Positions 25,378-34,116 of a stretch of DNA of 64,000 bases are shown here, in pieces. The stretch is from Vibrio sp. SCSIO 43136. GTDB lineage: Bacteria; Pseudomonadota; Gammaproteobacteria; Enterobacterales; Vibrionaceae. How positions within the stretch are numbered: the first letter of the stretch is position 1; every line of letters starts with the position of its first letter. Where the stretch lies: positions 806,001 to 870,000 of the forward strand of contig NZ_CP071849.1 of assembly GCF_023716565.1 (NCBI RefSeq), in the 5' to 3' direction. The notes beneath the pieces were generated by a model that ran no database searches, had not been told where the DNA came from, and saw nothing but the letters and a program-made list of their open reading frames with translations. Both the position numbers and the translations under genes were made by a program.

Positions 25378-26535
25378 GTGAAAGTGTTTAAGCATGTGCT
25401 GCTGCCAATGTTGGTTTTGGTGCTAATCGGTTGTTCAACTGTGGGTAGCGAACGTCAGCCTTTGAATACGTCTGAACAATACTACGATTATCTTCAGCCA
25501 ACGTTCGACCAATATGTAGATGCGACCACTCAATGGTTAGAATCTCACCGCAGTTTTATATCTGATGATCGCAAACGTGAGCTTGGTATGAACGCTCCTT
25601 TCGCCAAAGGGGATGTGAATTCGGATAAAGCGATTTTGTTGGTTCACGGATTGGGAGATTCTCCGTTTAGCTTTAGTGATATTGCCAACTCGTTGGTAGA
25701 ACAGGGATTCTATGTTCAAGTTGTTCTGTTACCCGGTCACGGTAGTGACCCGCTTCATATGAATATGGTTAATTATCAAGACTGGCAAGATCTGGTAGAC
25801 CACTACGCAAATTTACTTAAACAGGATTATCAACAAGTATGGTTGGGAGGCTTCTCTACCGGTGGCAATTTAGTCTCGATTCACACCATCGATAACCAAG
25901 GCGTTGCTGGCTTAATGTTGTTTTCTCCGGGGTTTAAGACCGTTACTCCTTTTTTGGAGAAGCTAACTCCTCTCGTTGGGTTGTTCACTGACGGATGGTT
26001 TGCGGAAGAAACTAATATGGCTAAGTATAGTTCTGGGCCGATAGCGAGTGCGCTTGCTTATTCGGAAAGTGCTGAGATTTTTAGAAAGAAAATTGACCAG
26101 ACTAACATTGATGTTCCTACATTATTAGTGGCAAGCGAGGCAGATAGCGTGATTGATGCAAAAGCGCTGCACCAGTATTTCCATAAGAACTTTACACACG
26201 AAAACAGTAAATTGGTTTGGTATGGCGATACAGACCAATTGGCAACCTTAGCCAAGACAGAAGTTTACTCAATGCATCGAGATGATTTAAAGATCAGTAC
26301 AGCATCACATATGAGTTCATTGTTTGCTCCGACTAATGCATATTACGGTCAACACGGCGAAAAACTGATTTGCGAAAACAACCTAAGTAGTAAAGATACC
26401 AAGGCGTGCCAATCTGGTGAGCCTGTTTGGTTTTCTGCATGGGGCTACAGTGAGAAAGGCCGGGTTTATGCACGCTTAACTTGGAACCCTTACTATTCGC
26501 AACTAGAATCAACCATTAAAGAAATGGTGCATTGA
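25378..26535 (+). CDS. Alpha/beta-hydrolase lipoprotein
   Basis: 385 residues from a GTG start preceded by GAGGG. The signal ends in a lipobox (VLVLIGC) with the lipidated Cys at residue 19 and no Asp at +2, suggesting outer-membrane sorting. The hydrolase core has KAILLVHGLGDSPFSFSDIA (oxyanion HG), the elbow GGFSTGG with the likely nucleophile Ser, and VPTLLVASEADSVIDAKA with the acid. The His is probably in TASHMSSLFA. It resembles esterase/lysophospholipase-like carboxylesterases. Directly followed by an AraC regulator on the same strand. Confidence 0.85.
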   Translation: MKVFKHVLLPMLVLVLIGCSTVGSERQPLNTSEQYYDYLQPTFDQYVDATTQWLESHRSFISDDRKRELGMNAPFAKGDVNSDKAILLVHGLGDSPFSFSDIANSLVEQGFYVQVVLLPGHGSDPLHMNMVNYQDWQDLVDHYANLLKQDYQQVWLGGFSTGGNLVSIHTIDNQGVAGLMLFSPGFKTVTPFLEKLTPLVGLFTDGWFAEETNMAKYSSGPIASALAYSESAEIFRKKIDQTNIDVPTLLVASEADSVIDAKALHQYFHKNFTHENSKLVWYGDTDQLATLAKTEVYSMHRDDLKISTASHMSSLFAPTNAYYGQHGEKLICENNLSSKDTKACQSGEPVWFSAWGYSEKGRVYARLTWNPYYSQLESTIKEMVH

Positions 26536-26570
26536 TCAAAACGTTTGCCTCTTTAATGCAGGAGCCTTTC

Positions 26571-27482
26571 ATGAGTCATAAGCTTCAAATTCGTAATATT
26601 TCGGAACTTCATAGAGCATTAGGGTTACCAAAACCAGTCCACCCGCTGGTGACGGTCTTTAGACCTTCTGAGCTCAATCAAGTGATAGAGGAATCGGTCA
26701 CCATAGGTTTTGATCTTTACATTATCTCGTTAAAAGAGAGCGCTAATTGCACAGTAGGTTATGGACATACAACCTACGATTTCGAAGAGGGCACTATGTC
26801 TTTTTTTGCTCCTGGCCAAGAGGTTTGGGTAGATGAGCAGCCCGAAAGTAACGTAGAAGATACCAAAGGTTGGACATTGGCATTTCACCCTGATCTGATA
26901 AGCAAAACCGATCTGGGCAATAAGATGTCTAGCTTTACCTTTTTTGGTTATGAAAGTAACGAGGCACTGCACTTGTCAGAGCGAGAGCGGTCGATGGTGA
27001 CCGATATCGCCTTGAACATAGGCAATGAGTGTGAGATGAATATGGATAACCATACGCAGTCTTTGATCTGTTCAAACATCGAGCTTTTGCTTAAGTATTG
27101 TGTGCGTTTTTATGATCGCCAATTCATGGTTCGTTCGAATCTCAATCAAGATCATATCGATCGATTTAGTCGTTTCCTCAACGATTATTATCAAAGCGAT
27201 AAACCGTTTGAGCAGGGAATACCCACCGTCCAGTATTGCGGTAAGGAGCTCGGTTTGTCGCCTTATTACTTAAGCGATTTGCTTAAAAAAGAAACCGGCA
27301 AAAATGCCTTGGAGCATATTCATCTTTTTTTGGTAGAACGAGCAAAATCACTAATGCTGGATACTGCGCAAAGCATCACCCAAATTGCCTACGAGTTAGG
27401 GTTTGAATATCCGCAACACTTTTCTAAGCTGTTTAAGTCAAAAACGGGTATGAGCCCAAGGGAGTTTCGAACCACTACTTGA
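26571..27482 (+). CDS. AraC-family transcriptional regulator
   Basis: 303 residues. The ATG after AGGAGCCTTTC is chosen over an upstream TTG overlapping the previous stop. The N-terminal part is a cupin-like effector domain (TYDFEEGTMSFFAPGQEV). The C-terminal ~100 residues carry the two helix-turn-helix motifs: KELGLSPYYLSDLLKKETGKNALEHIH and SITQIAYELGFEYPQHFSKLFKSKTGMSPREFR. The 35-bp gap to the lipoprotein hydrolase suggests co-transcription. Possible targets are that gene or the following bluB, unproven. Confidence 0.93.
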   Translation: MSHKLQIRNISELHRALGLPKPVHPLVTVFRPSELNQVIEESVTIGFDLYIISLKESANCTVGYGHTTYDFEEGTMSFFAPGQEVWVDEQPESNVEDTKGWTLAFHPDLISKTDLGNKMSSFTFFGYESNEALHLSERERSMVTDIALNIGNECEMNMDNHTQSLICSNIELLLKYCVRFYDRQFMVRSNLNQDHIDRFSRFLNDYYQSDKPFEQGIPTVQYCGKELGLSPYYLSDLLKKETGKNALEHIHLFLVERAKSLMLDTAQSITQIAYELGFEYPQHFSKLFKSKTGMSPREFRTTT

Positions 27483-27584
27483 TTAAGCCATTGTTGTTAT
27501 AAGGTTTATTGATTAAGCGCAAGCCAGAGAACAAGGAAGTTGTTAGAGTCTGGCTTCATTTTAGAACAATAAGCCAAACACAAT

Positions 27585-28229
27585 ATGACCATTACTCCAG
27601 AAGAGCGTGACGCTGTTTATAAAGTTATCCATTCCCGCCGTGATGTCCGCAGTGATTTTATTTCTGACCCTATTCCGCAAGAAGTACTTAATCGAATACT
27701 TATGGCGGCTCACCACGCACCGAGTGTCGGTTTTTCCCAGCCATGGGATTTCGTATTAGTCACAGACACTAAGATCAAAGAGAAAATTAAACTTGGCTAT
27801 AACCAAGCGAATCAAGCGTCAACTGAGATGTTTGAAGCTTCAAAACAAGAGCAATACCAGTCGTTAAAGTTGGAAGGCATTTTAGAGGCACCACTTGGAA
27901 TTTGCGTTACATGCGACCGCAAACGTAACGGACCGGTCGTGATTGGAAGAACCATCAAACCTGAAATGGATCTTTACAGTACGGTTTGCTCGATTCAAAA
28001 CATGTGGCTAGCAGCACGTGCTGAGAATATTGGTTTAGGGTGGGTTAGCATTTTGCACGATGATGTACTTAGAAATGCACTTAAGATCCCTGAAGATAAG
28101 GTTATTGTAGCTTACTTATGTCTAGGCTATGTGTCTAAGTTCCATCAAACTCCAGAGCTTGAGCAGTGCGGTTGGCTGCCACGAGCAGAGCTGGAGTCTT
28201 TGATTCACCACGATCAGTGGAATAGCTAG
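27585..28229 (+). CDS. bluB: 5,6-dimethylbenzimidazole synthase
   Basis: 214 residues, BluB branch of the nitroreductase fold, which splits reduced FMN with oxygen to make the lower ligand of cobalamin. Family regions are VYKVIHSRRDVRSDFISDPIP, AAHHAPSVGFSQPWDFVLV, and the BluB-type APLGICVTCDRKRNGPVVIGRT followed by MDLYSTVCSIQNMWLAARAENIGLGWVSI. No cobalamin riboswitch was seen upstream and no other cobalamin gene is in the window. Confidence 0.93.
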   Translation: MTITPEERDAVYKVIHSRRDVRSDFISDPIPQEVLNRILMAAHHAPSVGFSQPWDFVLVTDTKIKEKIKLGYNQANQASTEMFEASKQEQYQSLKLEGILEAPLGICVTCDRKRNGPVVIGRTIKPEMDLYSTVCSIQNMWLAARAENIGLGWVSILHDDVLRNALKIPEDKVIVAYLCLGYVSKFHQTPELEQCGWLPRAELESLIHHDQWNS

Positions 28230-28294
28230 CTGCTCCTTGACGATAGGTGATAGAGCGACTGTACTCGATAAATTGTCTTTAGGAGGCGCTTATA

Positions 28295-28633
28295 ATGCCT
28301 ATTGCCCAATGTACAGTATCTCAACATCTCAATGTAAACCACGATAGTGCTGCGAAAGTTTATCAGCGCTGGCAGCACTATAGTTCAATCTACAGTGACG
28401 ATATGTCGGTGGTTTTTACTCGGGCTGACGGCATGGCGGGTCAGGCCTATCATGTTATCGCTCAGCTCTATCTGCCCTCAATATGGAATGAACCTCAAAT
28501 CCAACAGCTGGGAACCGGTTTATCCCAAGCGATTATTGAATCGTTTGGATTAGAAGATAAGGACGTGATTGTGCTCATTCATATCCTTCAAACCGCGCGA
28601 GTGGTTGATGGCAACCAGCTACAAGAATGGTGA
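28295..28633 (+). CDS. Small protein, possibly tautomerase-like
   Basis: 112 residues with an excellent ribosome site (AGGAGGCGCTTATA before ATG). It begins Met-Pro (MPIAQCTVSQHL); after Met removal the N-terminal Pro would be the catalytic base of the tautomerase superfamily. The C-terminal strand (DKDVIVLIHILQTARVVDGNQL) is consistent with a beta-alpha-beta unit of the right size for an MIF-length tautomerase. The assignment rests mainly on Pro2 and length; otherwise unknown. It follows bluB by 65 bp on the same strand. Confidence 0.6.
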   Translation: MPIAQCTVSQHLNVNHDSAAKVYQRWQHYSSIYSDDMSVVFTRADGMAGQAYHVIAQLYLPSIWNEPQIQQLGTGLSQAIIESFGLEDKDVIVLIHILQTARVVDGNQLQEW

Positions 28634-28794
28634 GTTTTCGATGTTCAACGAACTGATTTTGAAAAGAACTTGCCAAATGTAAGGTCTATTCCAAAAAAGA
28701 ACGCTGAGACTTTCCTATAATTGAGTAATGTAACAACAGTGTATTTTAAGTACTGACGCTGCATTCTATATTGCTATCAACGTTGAAATGGAAC

Positions 28795-30747
28795 ATGACC
28801 GACCCTCTCCAAAATACGACAAGTAACAAGACAGTACATCAATCTAAAGTTGAATCCACTCGGCTGCTTTACGCCAATACTGTAAGTGGGCTAGCGATAT
28901 CTTTTATTGCTAGCACGGCATTGGTATTCGGGTTCGATGGACAAGGTGATGAAGGAAAAGTGATTTGGTGGGCCTTGATGATGGTGTTGCTTTTAGTGCG
29001 TAGTATCGATGCATTTCGATACCATCGGAGTTCACTTGACGAACAATTTGTCAATATTGATTCCAATAGGGTTAGATTTTGCGTCGGTGTGGCAGTAACC
29101 GCAGTAATGTGGAGTGGTTACGCCGTCACTTTTTATCCTTTCACTAGCGTTATCGAACTTACGTCGACGATAGTCTTGATGTCTGCGATGGCAGGTGGTG
29201 CTGCAAACATACTGTCTGGAAGCAAGCGAACTGCGATGTTTTACAGCGCAGTTCTTATCATTCCCTTGTCGTTAGTGCTCATGTTTTCGCAAGCCGAGTA
29301 TTACGTAACGCTTGGAGTGCTCGGTGTACTATTTGCTGTTGTGATGATTATGTCGTCGGCAAAATCTGCTACGTTCACTGAGCAAGCTATCAGTTTACGT
29401 TTTGAAAACACCGAACTGTTAGAAAAGATGGAGCAACGAGTAGAAGAGCGAACCGAAAAAATATATCGGCTTTCGAGCATTGACCCGATGACAAACTTCT
29501 TAAACCGCAAAGCATTTTTTTCAACCGTTGCAACAAAAATTGCAGCGCATTCCAACGAGAAGTTTGTCTTGTTTTTTATCGACTTAGATGGCTTTAAGCA
29601 GGTTAACGATAGTTTGGGGCATGAAGTCGGTGATATTGTGATTAGAGAGACATCGCATCGTATTAGCGAACTTTGCCCTGACCCAAATAACAAGTGTCGC
29701 TGGGGTGGTGATGAATTTCTGATCATAAAGAAAATCAGTGATGGGTACGATCCAAATGATTTCGCAACTCAGGTCATTGAGCAAGTAAGCCGACCTCATA
29801 TCGCTAAAAATTTTCGTGCTAGCGTTGGCGCTACCATTGGCATCGCACTCTACCCTGAGCATGGGGATGACCTTGACACGTTGATCCAAAGTGCAGATAT
29901 GGCGATGTATCAACAAAAGCGTATGCGTAAAGGTTTGCCAAGGATATTTGACCAGTCTTTGCGTAATCAGGTGGTTAGAGAGCATAGACTCAGTGAGCTA
30001 CTTGTACAGGCGATAGAACAAGATGACCTGCGTATGGTGTACCAGCCAATAGTTAAAGCAACTACCAGAGAGGTCGTGTCATTAGAGGCGCTTATCCGCT
30101 GGAATGTAAATGGAGAAGAGATATCTGCGACAGAACTTATTGATATTGCAGAGCAGTATGGTCTGATTTCAAAAATCGGCCTATGGGTGGTTGAAAGAGC
30201 TTGCTCGCAAGGGAAAGATTTCATTACAAGAGATCCCAAACTTACTATCAGTATCAATGTGTCGGTGTCGCAGCTGCTGGATCGTCAATTTGTAGACAAT
30301 ATAAAATGCGTACTTGAACGGGTAAACTTCCCAGCAAATGCATTAAATATTGAGATTACGGAGTCTGTGTTCGCTCATGATAAACAGGCCTTTTTACGAG
30401 CAATCAGTGCGTTGCAAAAACTCGATATTCGAATATCGATAGATGATTTTGGGACGGGCTATTCTTCGTTATCTAGTATGCTTGATATTGGTGTGGATAT
30501 CGTGAAAATCGACAAGAGTTTCATTCATAATATGGATGAAAGAGGGGTGAGTATCATAGACGCAGTGGTTCAGATGGCATCATCGCTGAACTTTCTTGTC
30601 GTGGCCGAAGGTGTAGAAACTAAGGAGCAGGCCGACCAACTCAGTGCCATTGGTATTTCATATCTGCAGGGTGACTATTTTACCAAACCCATCGAAGCCT
30701 CGAACGTTAAGCATTTCTTAAGACAAAACCAACAAGCTCAAGCATAG
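28795..30747 (+). CDS. GGDEF-EAL protein (c-di-GMP turnover)
   Basis: 650 residues if the ATG (MTDPLQNTTS) is the start; a TTG eight codons upstream is an alternative and neither has a strong ribosome site. The N-terminal ~190 residues are membrane-embedded (about five to six segments). GGDEF has an intact RWGGDEF but no RxxD inhibition site before it. EAL is intact: LEALIRW, SINVSVSQL, IEITES, DDFGTGYSSL, VKIDKS, VVAEGVET. Both synthesis and hydrolysis are possible. It converges on a second GGDEF gene 12 bp away. Confidence 0.9.
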   Translation: MTDPLQNTTSNKTVHQSKVESTRLLYANTVSGLAISFIASTALVFGFDGQGDEGKVIWWALMMVLLLVRSIDAFRYHRSSLDEQFVNIDSNRVRFCVGVAVTAVMWSGYAVTFYPFTSVIELTSTIVLMSAMAGGAANILSGSKRTAMFYSAVLIIPLSLVLMFSQAEYYVTLGVLGVLFAVVMIMSSAKSATFTEQAISLRFENTELLEKMEQRVEERTEKIYRLSSIDPMTNFLNRKAFFSTVATKIAAHSNEKFVLFFIDLDGFKQVNDSLGHEVGDIVIRETSHRISELCPDPNNKCRWGGDEFLIIKKISDGYDPNDFATQVIEQVSRPHIAKNFRASVGATIGIALYPEHGDDLDTLIQSADMAMYQQKRMRKGLPRIFDQSLRNQVVREHRLSELLVQAIEQDDLRMVYQPIVKATTREVVSLEALIRWNVNGEEISATELIDIAEQYGLISKIGLWVVERACSQGKDFITRDPKLTISINVSVSQLLDRQFVDNIKCVLERVNFPANALNIEITESVFAHDKQAFLRAISALQKLDIRISIDDFGTGYSSLSSMLDIGVDIVKIDKSFIHNMDERGVSIIDAVVQMASSLNFLVVAEGVETKEQADQLSAIGISYLQGDYFTKPIEASNVKHFLRQNQQAQA

Positions 30748-30759
30748 CCATCAACGGTT

Positions 30760-31899
30760 CTACAGTCGATTGAAGATGGTTACTCGATTGCGACCTTGAC
30801 GTTTCGATTCATACAGTGCTTGGTCAGCGACTTTAATGTAGTCTTTGATCGTGCTTTTGACACTCGGCTTAGTAATCACTGCGCCAAGTGATATTGTAAG
30901 GTGTAGCTTCTCTTTACTCTCACTTTCAATCGGCTGAGCTTCAACGGCTTGTCTAACGGTATTCAGAGTTTCATCAATGGTCTCTGAGCTTGGGTTATAG
31001 ATTATCCCAATAAACTCCTCTCCACCGAATCGACCTAATATGACGTTCTTATTCGCAAACTGTTTCAGTACTTTAGCAACTTGTTGTAGTGCGATGTCGC
31101 CGGTAAGGTGACCGTGTGTGTCGTTGACGGATTTAAAATGGTCGATATCCATAAGCACTACAGCAATAGGGGACTCTTTTAAAATTGCTTTGAAATGCAT
31201 CGCTCTAAACTGCTTTTGATAGTGGCTACGATTAGGCAGTTCTGTGAGCATATCAAGCTCCGAGTGGCGCTTTAATGCCTGTTCAGTCTCAGTGACTCGA
31301 TTGAGTAACGATTCAAGTTGGAAGTAGTCTTGAATCCTGCTGGTGGACTGTTTGTAGAGGAAGCGGTTGAAAAACACAAAATGCAGTAAGCCAATGAAGA
31401 TGACAATGCTGACCAACTTACCCTCGGGGGCAATGGCAAAATGTATCAGTATCGGAAGAAACACTGCGACGTAGTAGCCGATATAGCTGGCACGACTGAG
31501 GGTTAAGAATGGGAAGCCATAAAAAGCCACCGCACTTATCACGATGATGGAAGCCAGAGTGATATCAATCTGATTAAGTTGCAGTACTAAGTAGCCCACC
31601 ACGCCCCAGCACAATCCATTTATTGTGGGTGTAAGCGCAAAAAGAAGATCAAAAAAGTTGTGACGCTCGGCAAATTGGTCAATTCGAGATAGTAGCCATT
31701 TTTGATGAAAGTAGCGTGAGGCGATGCATACCAATAGGATGAGATACCAAACAATACTCATCCAACCTAACGAGGACAGCGTTGCCAAAGCGATCGAAAA
31801 TCCGCCACCAACTAGCGTATGGTTAGCCGTTGCCTGTGGCAAATAACTAAACGTGCGTTTATAGCGTTCAACAAATACTTGATGCGGAATTTGATTCAT
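30760..31899 (-). CDS. Membrane-bound diguanylate cyclase
   Basis: 379 residues from the ATG MNQIPHQVFVERYKRTF; a TTG start 12 codons upstream is also open, and neither has a clear ribosome site. About six membrane helices fill residues 25-190, then a GGDEF domain: LDMLTELPNRSHYQ, VLMDIDHFKSVNDTHGH and a canonical RFGGEEF. There is no RxxD product-inhibition site. It should convert GTP to c-di-GMP. The membrane region shares the short string TLSRASY with the 34-kb GGDEF-EAL protein, perhaps a common membrane sensor type. Confidence 0.88.
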   Translation of the reverse strand: MNQIPHQVFVERYKRTFSYLPQATANHTLVGGGFSIALATLSSLGWMSIVWYLILLVCIASRYFHQKWLLSRIDQFAERHNFFDLLFALTPTINGLCWGVVGYLVLQLNQIDITLASIIVISAVAFYGFPFLTLSRASYIGYYVAVFLPILIHFAIAPEGKLVSIVIFIGLLHFVFFNRFLYKQSTSRIQDYFQLESLLNRVTETEQALKRHSELDMLTELPNRSHYQKQFRAMHFKAILKESPIAVVLMDIDHFKSVNDTHGHLTGDIALQQVAKVLKQFANKNVILGRFGGEEFIGIIYNPSSETIDETLNTVRQAVEAQPIESESKEKLHLTISLGAVITKPSVKSTIKDYIKVADQALYESKRQGRNRVTIFNRL

Positions 31900-32072
31900 T
31901 ATTATCACAGATTCTGAAGTTATCCCTTCGCTCAAATTTCAAAAGATAAAGTCAGACCTATGCCATGAGAGTAGTAAAGGAGCGAAATTCTACACCCAAA
32001 GTATTAGAATTTCAGTTCTCCTCGGCAATAAAGTGGGCAATATGAGATATAGCGTATGTCATATTGGCGGTT

Positions 32073-32414
32073 CTAGCCAAAAATCTCGTCAGTTTTTGCT
32101 GCACAAACAAAATCGTTATTATGTAACCCCTTAATTGAATGACTCCACCATTCAACAGTGACAGCGCCCCATTCTGTCAAAATGCCGGGGTGATGTCCTT
32201 GCTCTTCGGCCATTGCACCGATGGAGTTTGTGAATGCCAGTGCTTGACGAAAGTTCTTGAATTTATAGTGACGGCGTAACCGATTTATGCCGTCGACAGT
32301 AATAATTTCCCAATCGGTGAGGGAACATAACAACTGTTGTTGCGTATCTGGTGAAAGTGGGGTCGCTTCAGGGCTGCAGGCCTCACAGCTTTGTAAGTGA
32401 AGATCTACTGTCAT
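32073..32414 (-). CDS. phhB: Pterin-4a-carbinolamine dehydratase
   Basis: 113 residues of the PCD/DCoH family, which recycles the pterin cofactor of phenylalanine hydroxylase. Signature EEQGHHPGILTEWGAVTVEWWSHSIKGL contains the His-His pair and the conserved Trp. It follows phhA by 8 bp on the same strand, the usual phhAB order. An N-terminal segment with three Cys (SCEACS..C) precedes the core. Confidence 0.95.
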   Translation of the reverse strand: MTVDLHLQSCEACSPEATPLSPDTQQQLLCSLTDWEIITVDGINRLRRHYKFKNFRQALAFTNSIGAMAEEQGHHPGILTEWGAVTVEWWSHSIKGLHNNDFVCAAKTDEIFG

Positions 32415-32422
32415 AATTTACT

Positions 32423-33211
32423 CTATTGTTGTTTAGGTGGGTAAAGAGGGTCATGAAGCCCTAATGCTTGTGCTTGTTGTACACATTTCATCAGGTCACA
32501 CTTCGCCAGTTCGAAAAGCTGCTCGATATGCTCGATGGCGAAATAAATCGGTTGCATGATGTCGATGCGATACGGAGTCCTCATGACATCGACAACATCA
32601 AAAGGTTTAATTATAGGTGTACCTGAATATACGTATTGCGTCTCTCCTGGGCTGGACAAAATACCACCCCCATAAATCTTTATACCCTCGTTGGTTTGTA
32701 AAAGACCAAACTCCACAGTAAACCAGTAGAGTCTTGCGAGAAATATTCTCTCTTCATGAGTTGCGGCTAAACCTAACTGACCATACCTATGAGTGAACTC
32801 GGCGAAAGCAGGATGAGTAAGCATCGCACAATGACCAAAAACCTCGTGGAAGATGTCGGGTTCTTCCAAGTAATCGAGCTCTTGTTCGGTTCGGATAAAG
32901 GTCGCTACTGGAAATTGCTTTTGTGACAGTAGGGCAAAAAAAGTATCGAAGCTAATCAATGCTGGCACCGCTTTACATTGCCATCCGGTGGCAGCCACTA
33001 AGGTTTGATTGAGTTCAGTAAGTTGCGGGATCTGGTCATAAGGCAAGTTTAAAATGTTAAGACCCGTCAAATACTCTCGACATGCTCTTTGTTCAACATG
33101 CTTGCGTTGTCTGGTGATCAAGGTATGCCAAACTTGATTTTCTTGGCTGCTCCAACCAATCATTCCTTGACTATTAGGCGACTTAGATTGGTATTGAGTA
33201 AGTGTCGTCAT
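32423..33211 (-). CDS. phhA: Phenylalanine-4-hydroxylase
   Basis: 262 residues, the monomeric bacterial form consisting of the catalytic domain only. The ferrous-iron ligands are two His in PDIFHEVFGHCAML and a Glu in WFTVEFGLLQ. Substrate-pocket regions are ERIFLARLYWFTVE and YGGGILSSPGETQYV. It converts phenylalanine to tyrosine with oxygen and tetrahydropterin. First gene of phhAB; a TyrR-type box lies about 90 bp upstream of the start. Confidence 0.96.
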   Translation of the reverse strand: MTTLTQYQSKSPNSQGMIGWSSQENQVWHTLITRQRKHVEQRACREYLTGLNILNLPYDQIPQLTELNQTLVAATGWQCKAVPALISFDTFFALLSQKQFPVATFIRTEQELDYLEEPDIFHEVFGHCAMLTHPAFAEFTHRYGQLGLAATHEERIFLARLYWFTVEFGLLQTNEGIKIYGGGILSSPGETQYVYSGTPIIKPFDVVDVMRTPYRIDIMQPIYFAIEHIEQLFELAKCDLMKCVQQAQALGLHDPLYPPKQQ

Positions 33212-33300
33212 GTCACAATCCTCAAGTTATCTATTGATATAACTATTGATGTGGCAGGTGGCGATGTCGAATTTCATGACGAATCTTAGTTTAATCCTCC

Positions 33301-33318
33301 TGTAACAAATGCTTTACA
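33301..33318. promoter_or_regulatory. TyrR-type operator upstream of phhA
   Basis: TGTAACAAATGCTTTACA fits the strong TyrR box TGTAAA-N6-TTTACA with one mismatch. It lies between phhA (minus) and the outer-membrane protein gene (plus). TyrR control of phhA is known in other gammaproteobacteria, so the assignment is credible. Confidence 0.65.
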
Positions 33319-33483
33319 TATGTGTGAGGAGGATGGGGTTTTAGCAAGTTTTTCCTTATGAGCGTCGAGTAGTGCTTTGTGCCATCAATGGTTTGTGTAA
33401 AATACAATGTTTGTCAATTATGTTTGTTGGTTTGGTACATCAGGGCAAATAGATGCACTAAACCGTTAGATGGAATTAATACT

Positions 33484-34116
33484 TTGAACAAAGCTGTCAT
33501 CCTCGCTGGTGGTTCACTTCTGGCACTTCTTTCTACGGCTACTTTCGCACAAAGCGAACTTGACGATAGCCATTACCGAGCGCTAGCGATTAAAGTCGGT
33601 GCTTCTAGACTTAAAACAGATATCACTCGTGACAAAGACTTCCAACTAAATGGACGTGCGCTGTCGATTGATTACACATCAGAAAAGAATCATTGGACGA
33701 GCAATAAGGACCTTTATATCGGTTTCTTGGCATCGCTGGATATCCACTATCACTCTAAAAAGAAATCTGATACCGACGTGCTGTATCAAGTCGAAGAAGT
33801 CAGTACAGTCACTTTCAACTTAGCACCTAAAATCAGCTATATGTTGACGGATAGAACTGCCTTATATGGATTTGCTGGCGCTTCTTACGCCAACTTAAAA
33901 ATGCAAGACTTTACTAAAAAGCCCGTCAAAGATAGTGATAAAACATCTGTTTCTGGACTTGGGTACTTGTGGGGTGTAGGTCTCAGATACCAATTACCTA
34001 ATCGATTTGAATTTAGTGGTGAGTTACGTGGTAACCACAATAACGTCGATGGAAGTATTGGTGATGGCAAATCGGATGTCTATGGTCTATTTGCGGGAAT
34101 CGGGTATCGCTTCTAA
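33484..34116 (+). CDS. Outer-membrane beta-barrel protein
   Basis: About 210 residues starting at TTG (LNKAVILAGGSLLALLSTATFAQS), which gives a clean signal peptide; upstream in-frame sequence is not signal-like, and no ATG fits. The mature part alternates polar and hydrophobic residues in strands (ALAIKVGASRL, DLYIGFLASLDIHYH, TALYGFAGASYANLK, FEFSGELRGNHNNV) and ends DVYGLFAGIGYRF, with the terminal Phe of outer-membrane barrels. This is an OmpX/opacity-type eight-stranded barrel by size. Its stop overlaps the convergent GGDEF-EAL gene by 4 bp. Confidence 0.8.
   Translation: MNKAVILAGGSLLALLSTATFAQSELDDSHYRALAIKVGASRLKTDITRDKDFQLNGRALSIDYTSEKNHWTSNKDLYIGFLASLDIHYHSKKKSDTDVLYQVEEVSTVTFNLAPKISYMLTDRTALYGFAGASYANLKMQDFTKKPVKDSDKTSVSGLGYLWGVGLRYQLPNRFEFSGELRGNHNNVDGSIGDGKSDVYGLFAGIGYRF

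Noticed and set aside
27483..27584. Possible cobalamin riboswitch before bluB
   Set aside because: The gap is only 102 bp and has none of the conserved B12-box sequence.
25350..28260. Shared word GGTGATAGAGCGA near 25353 and 28244
   Set aside because: A 13-base match is expected by chance many times in a window of this size.
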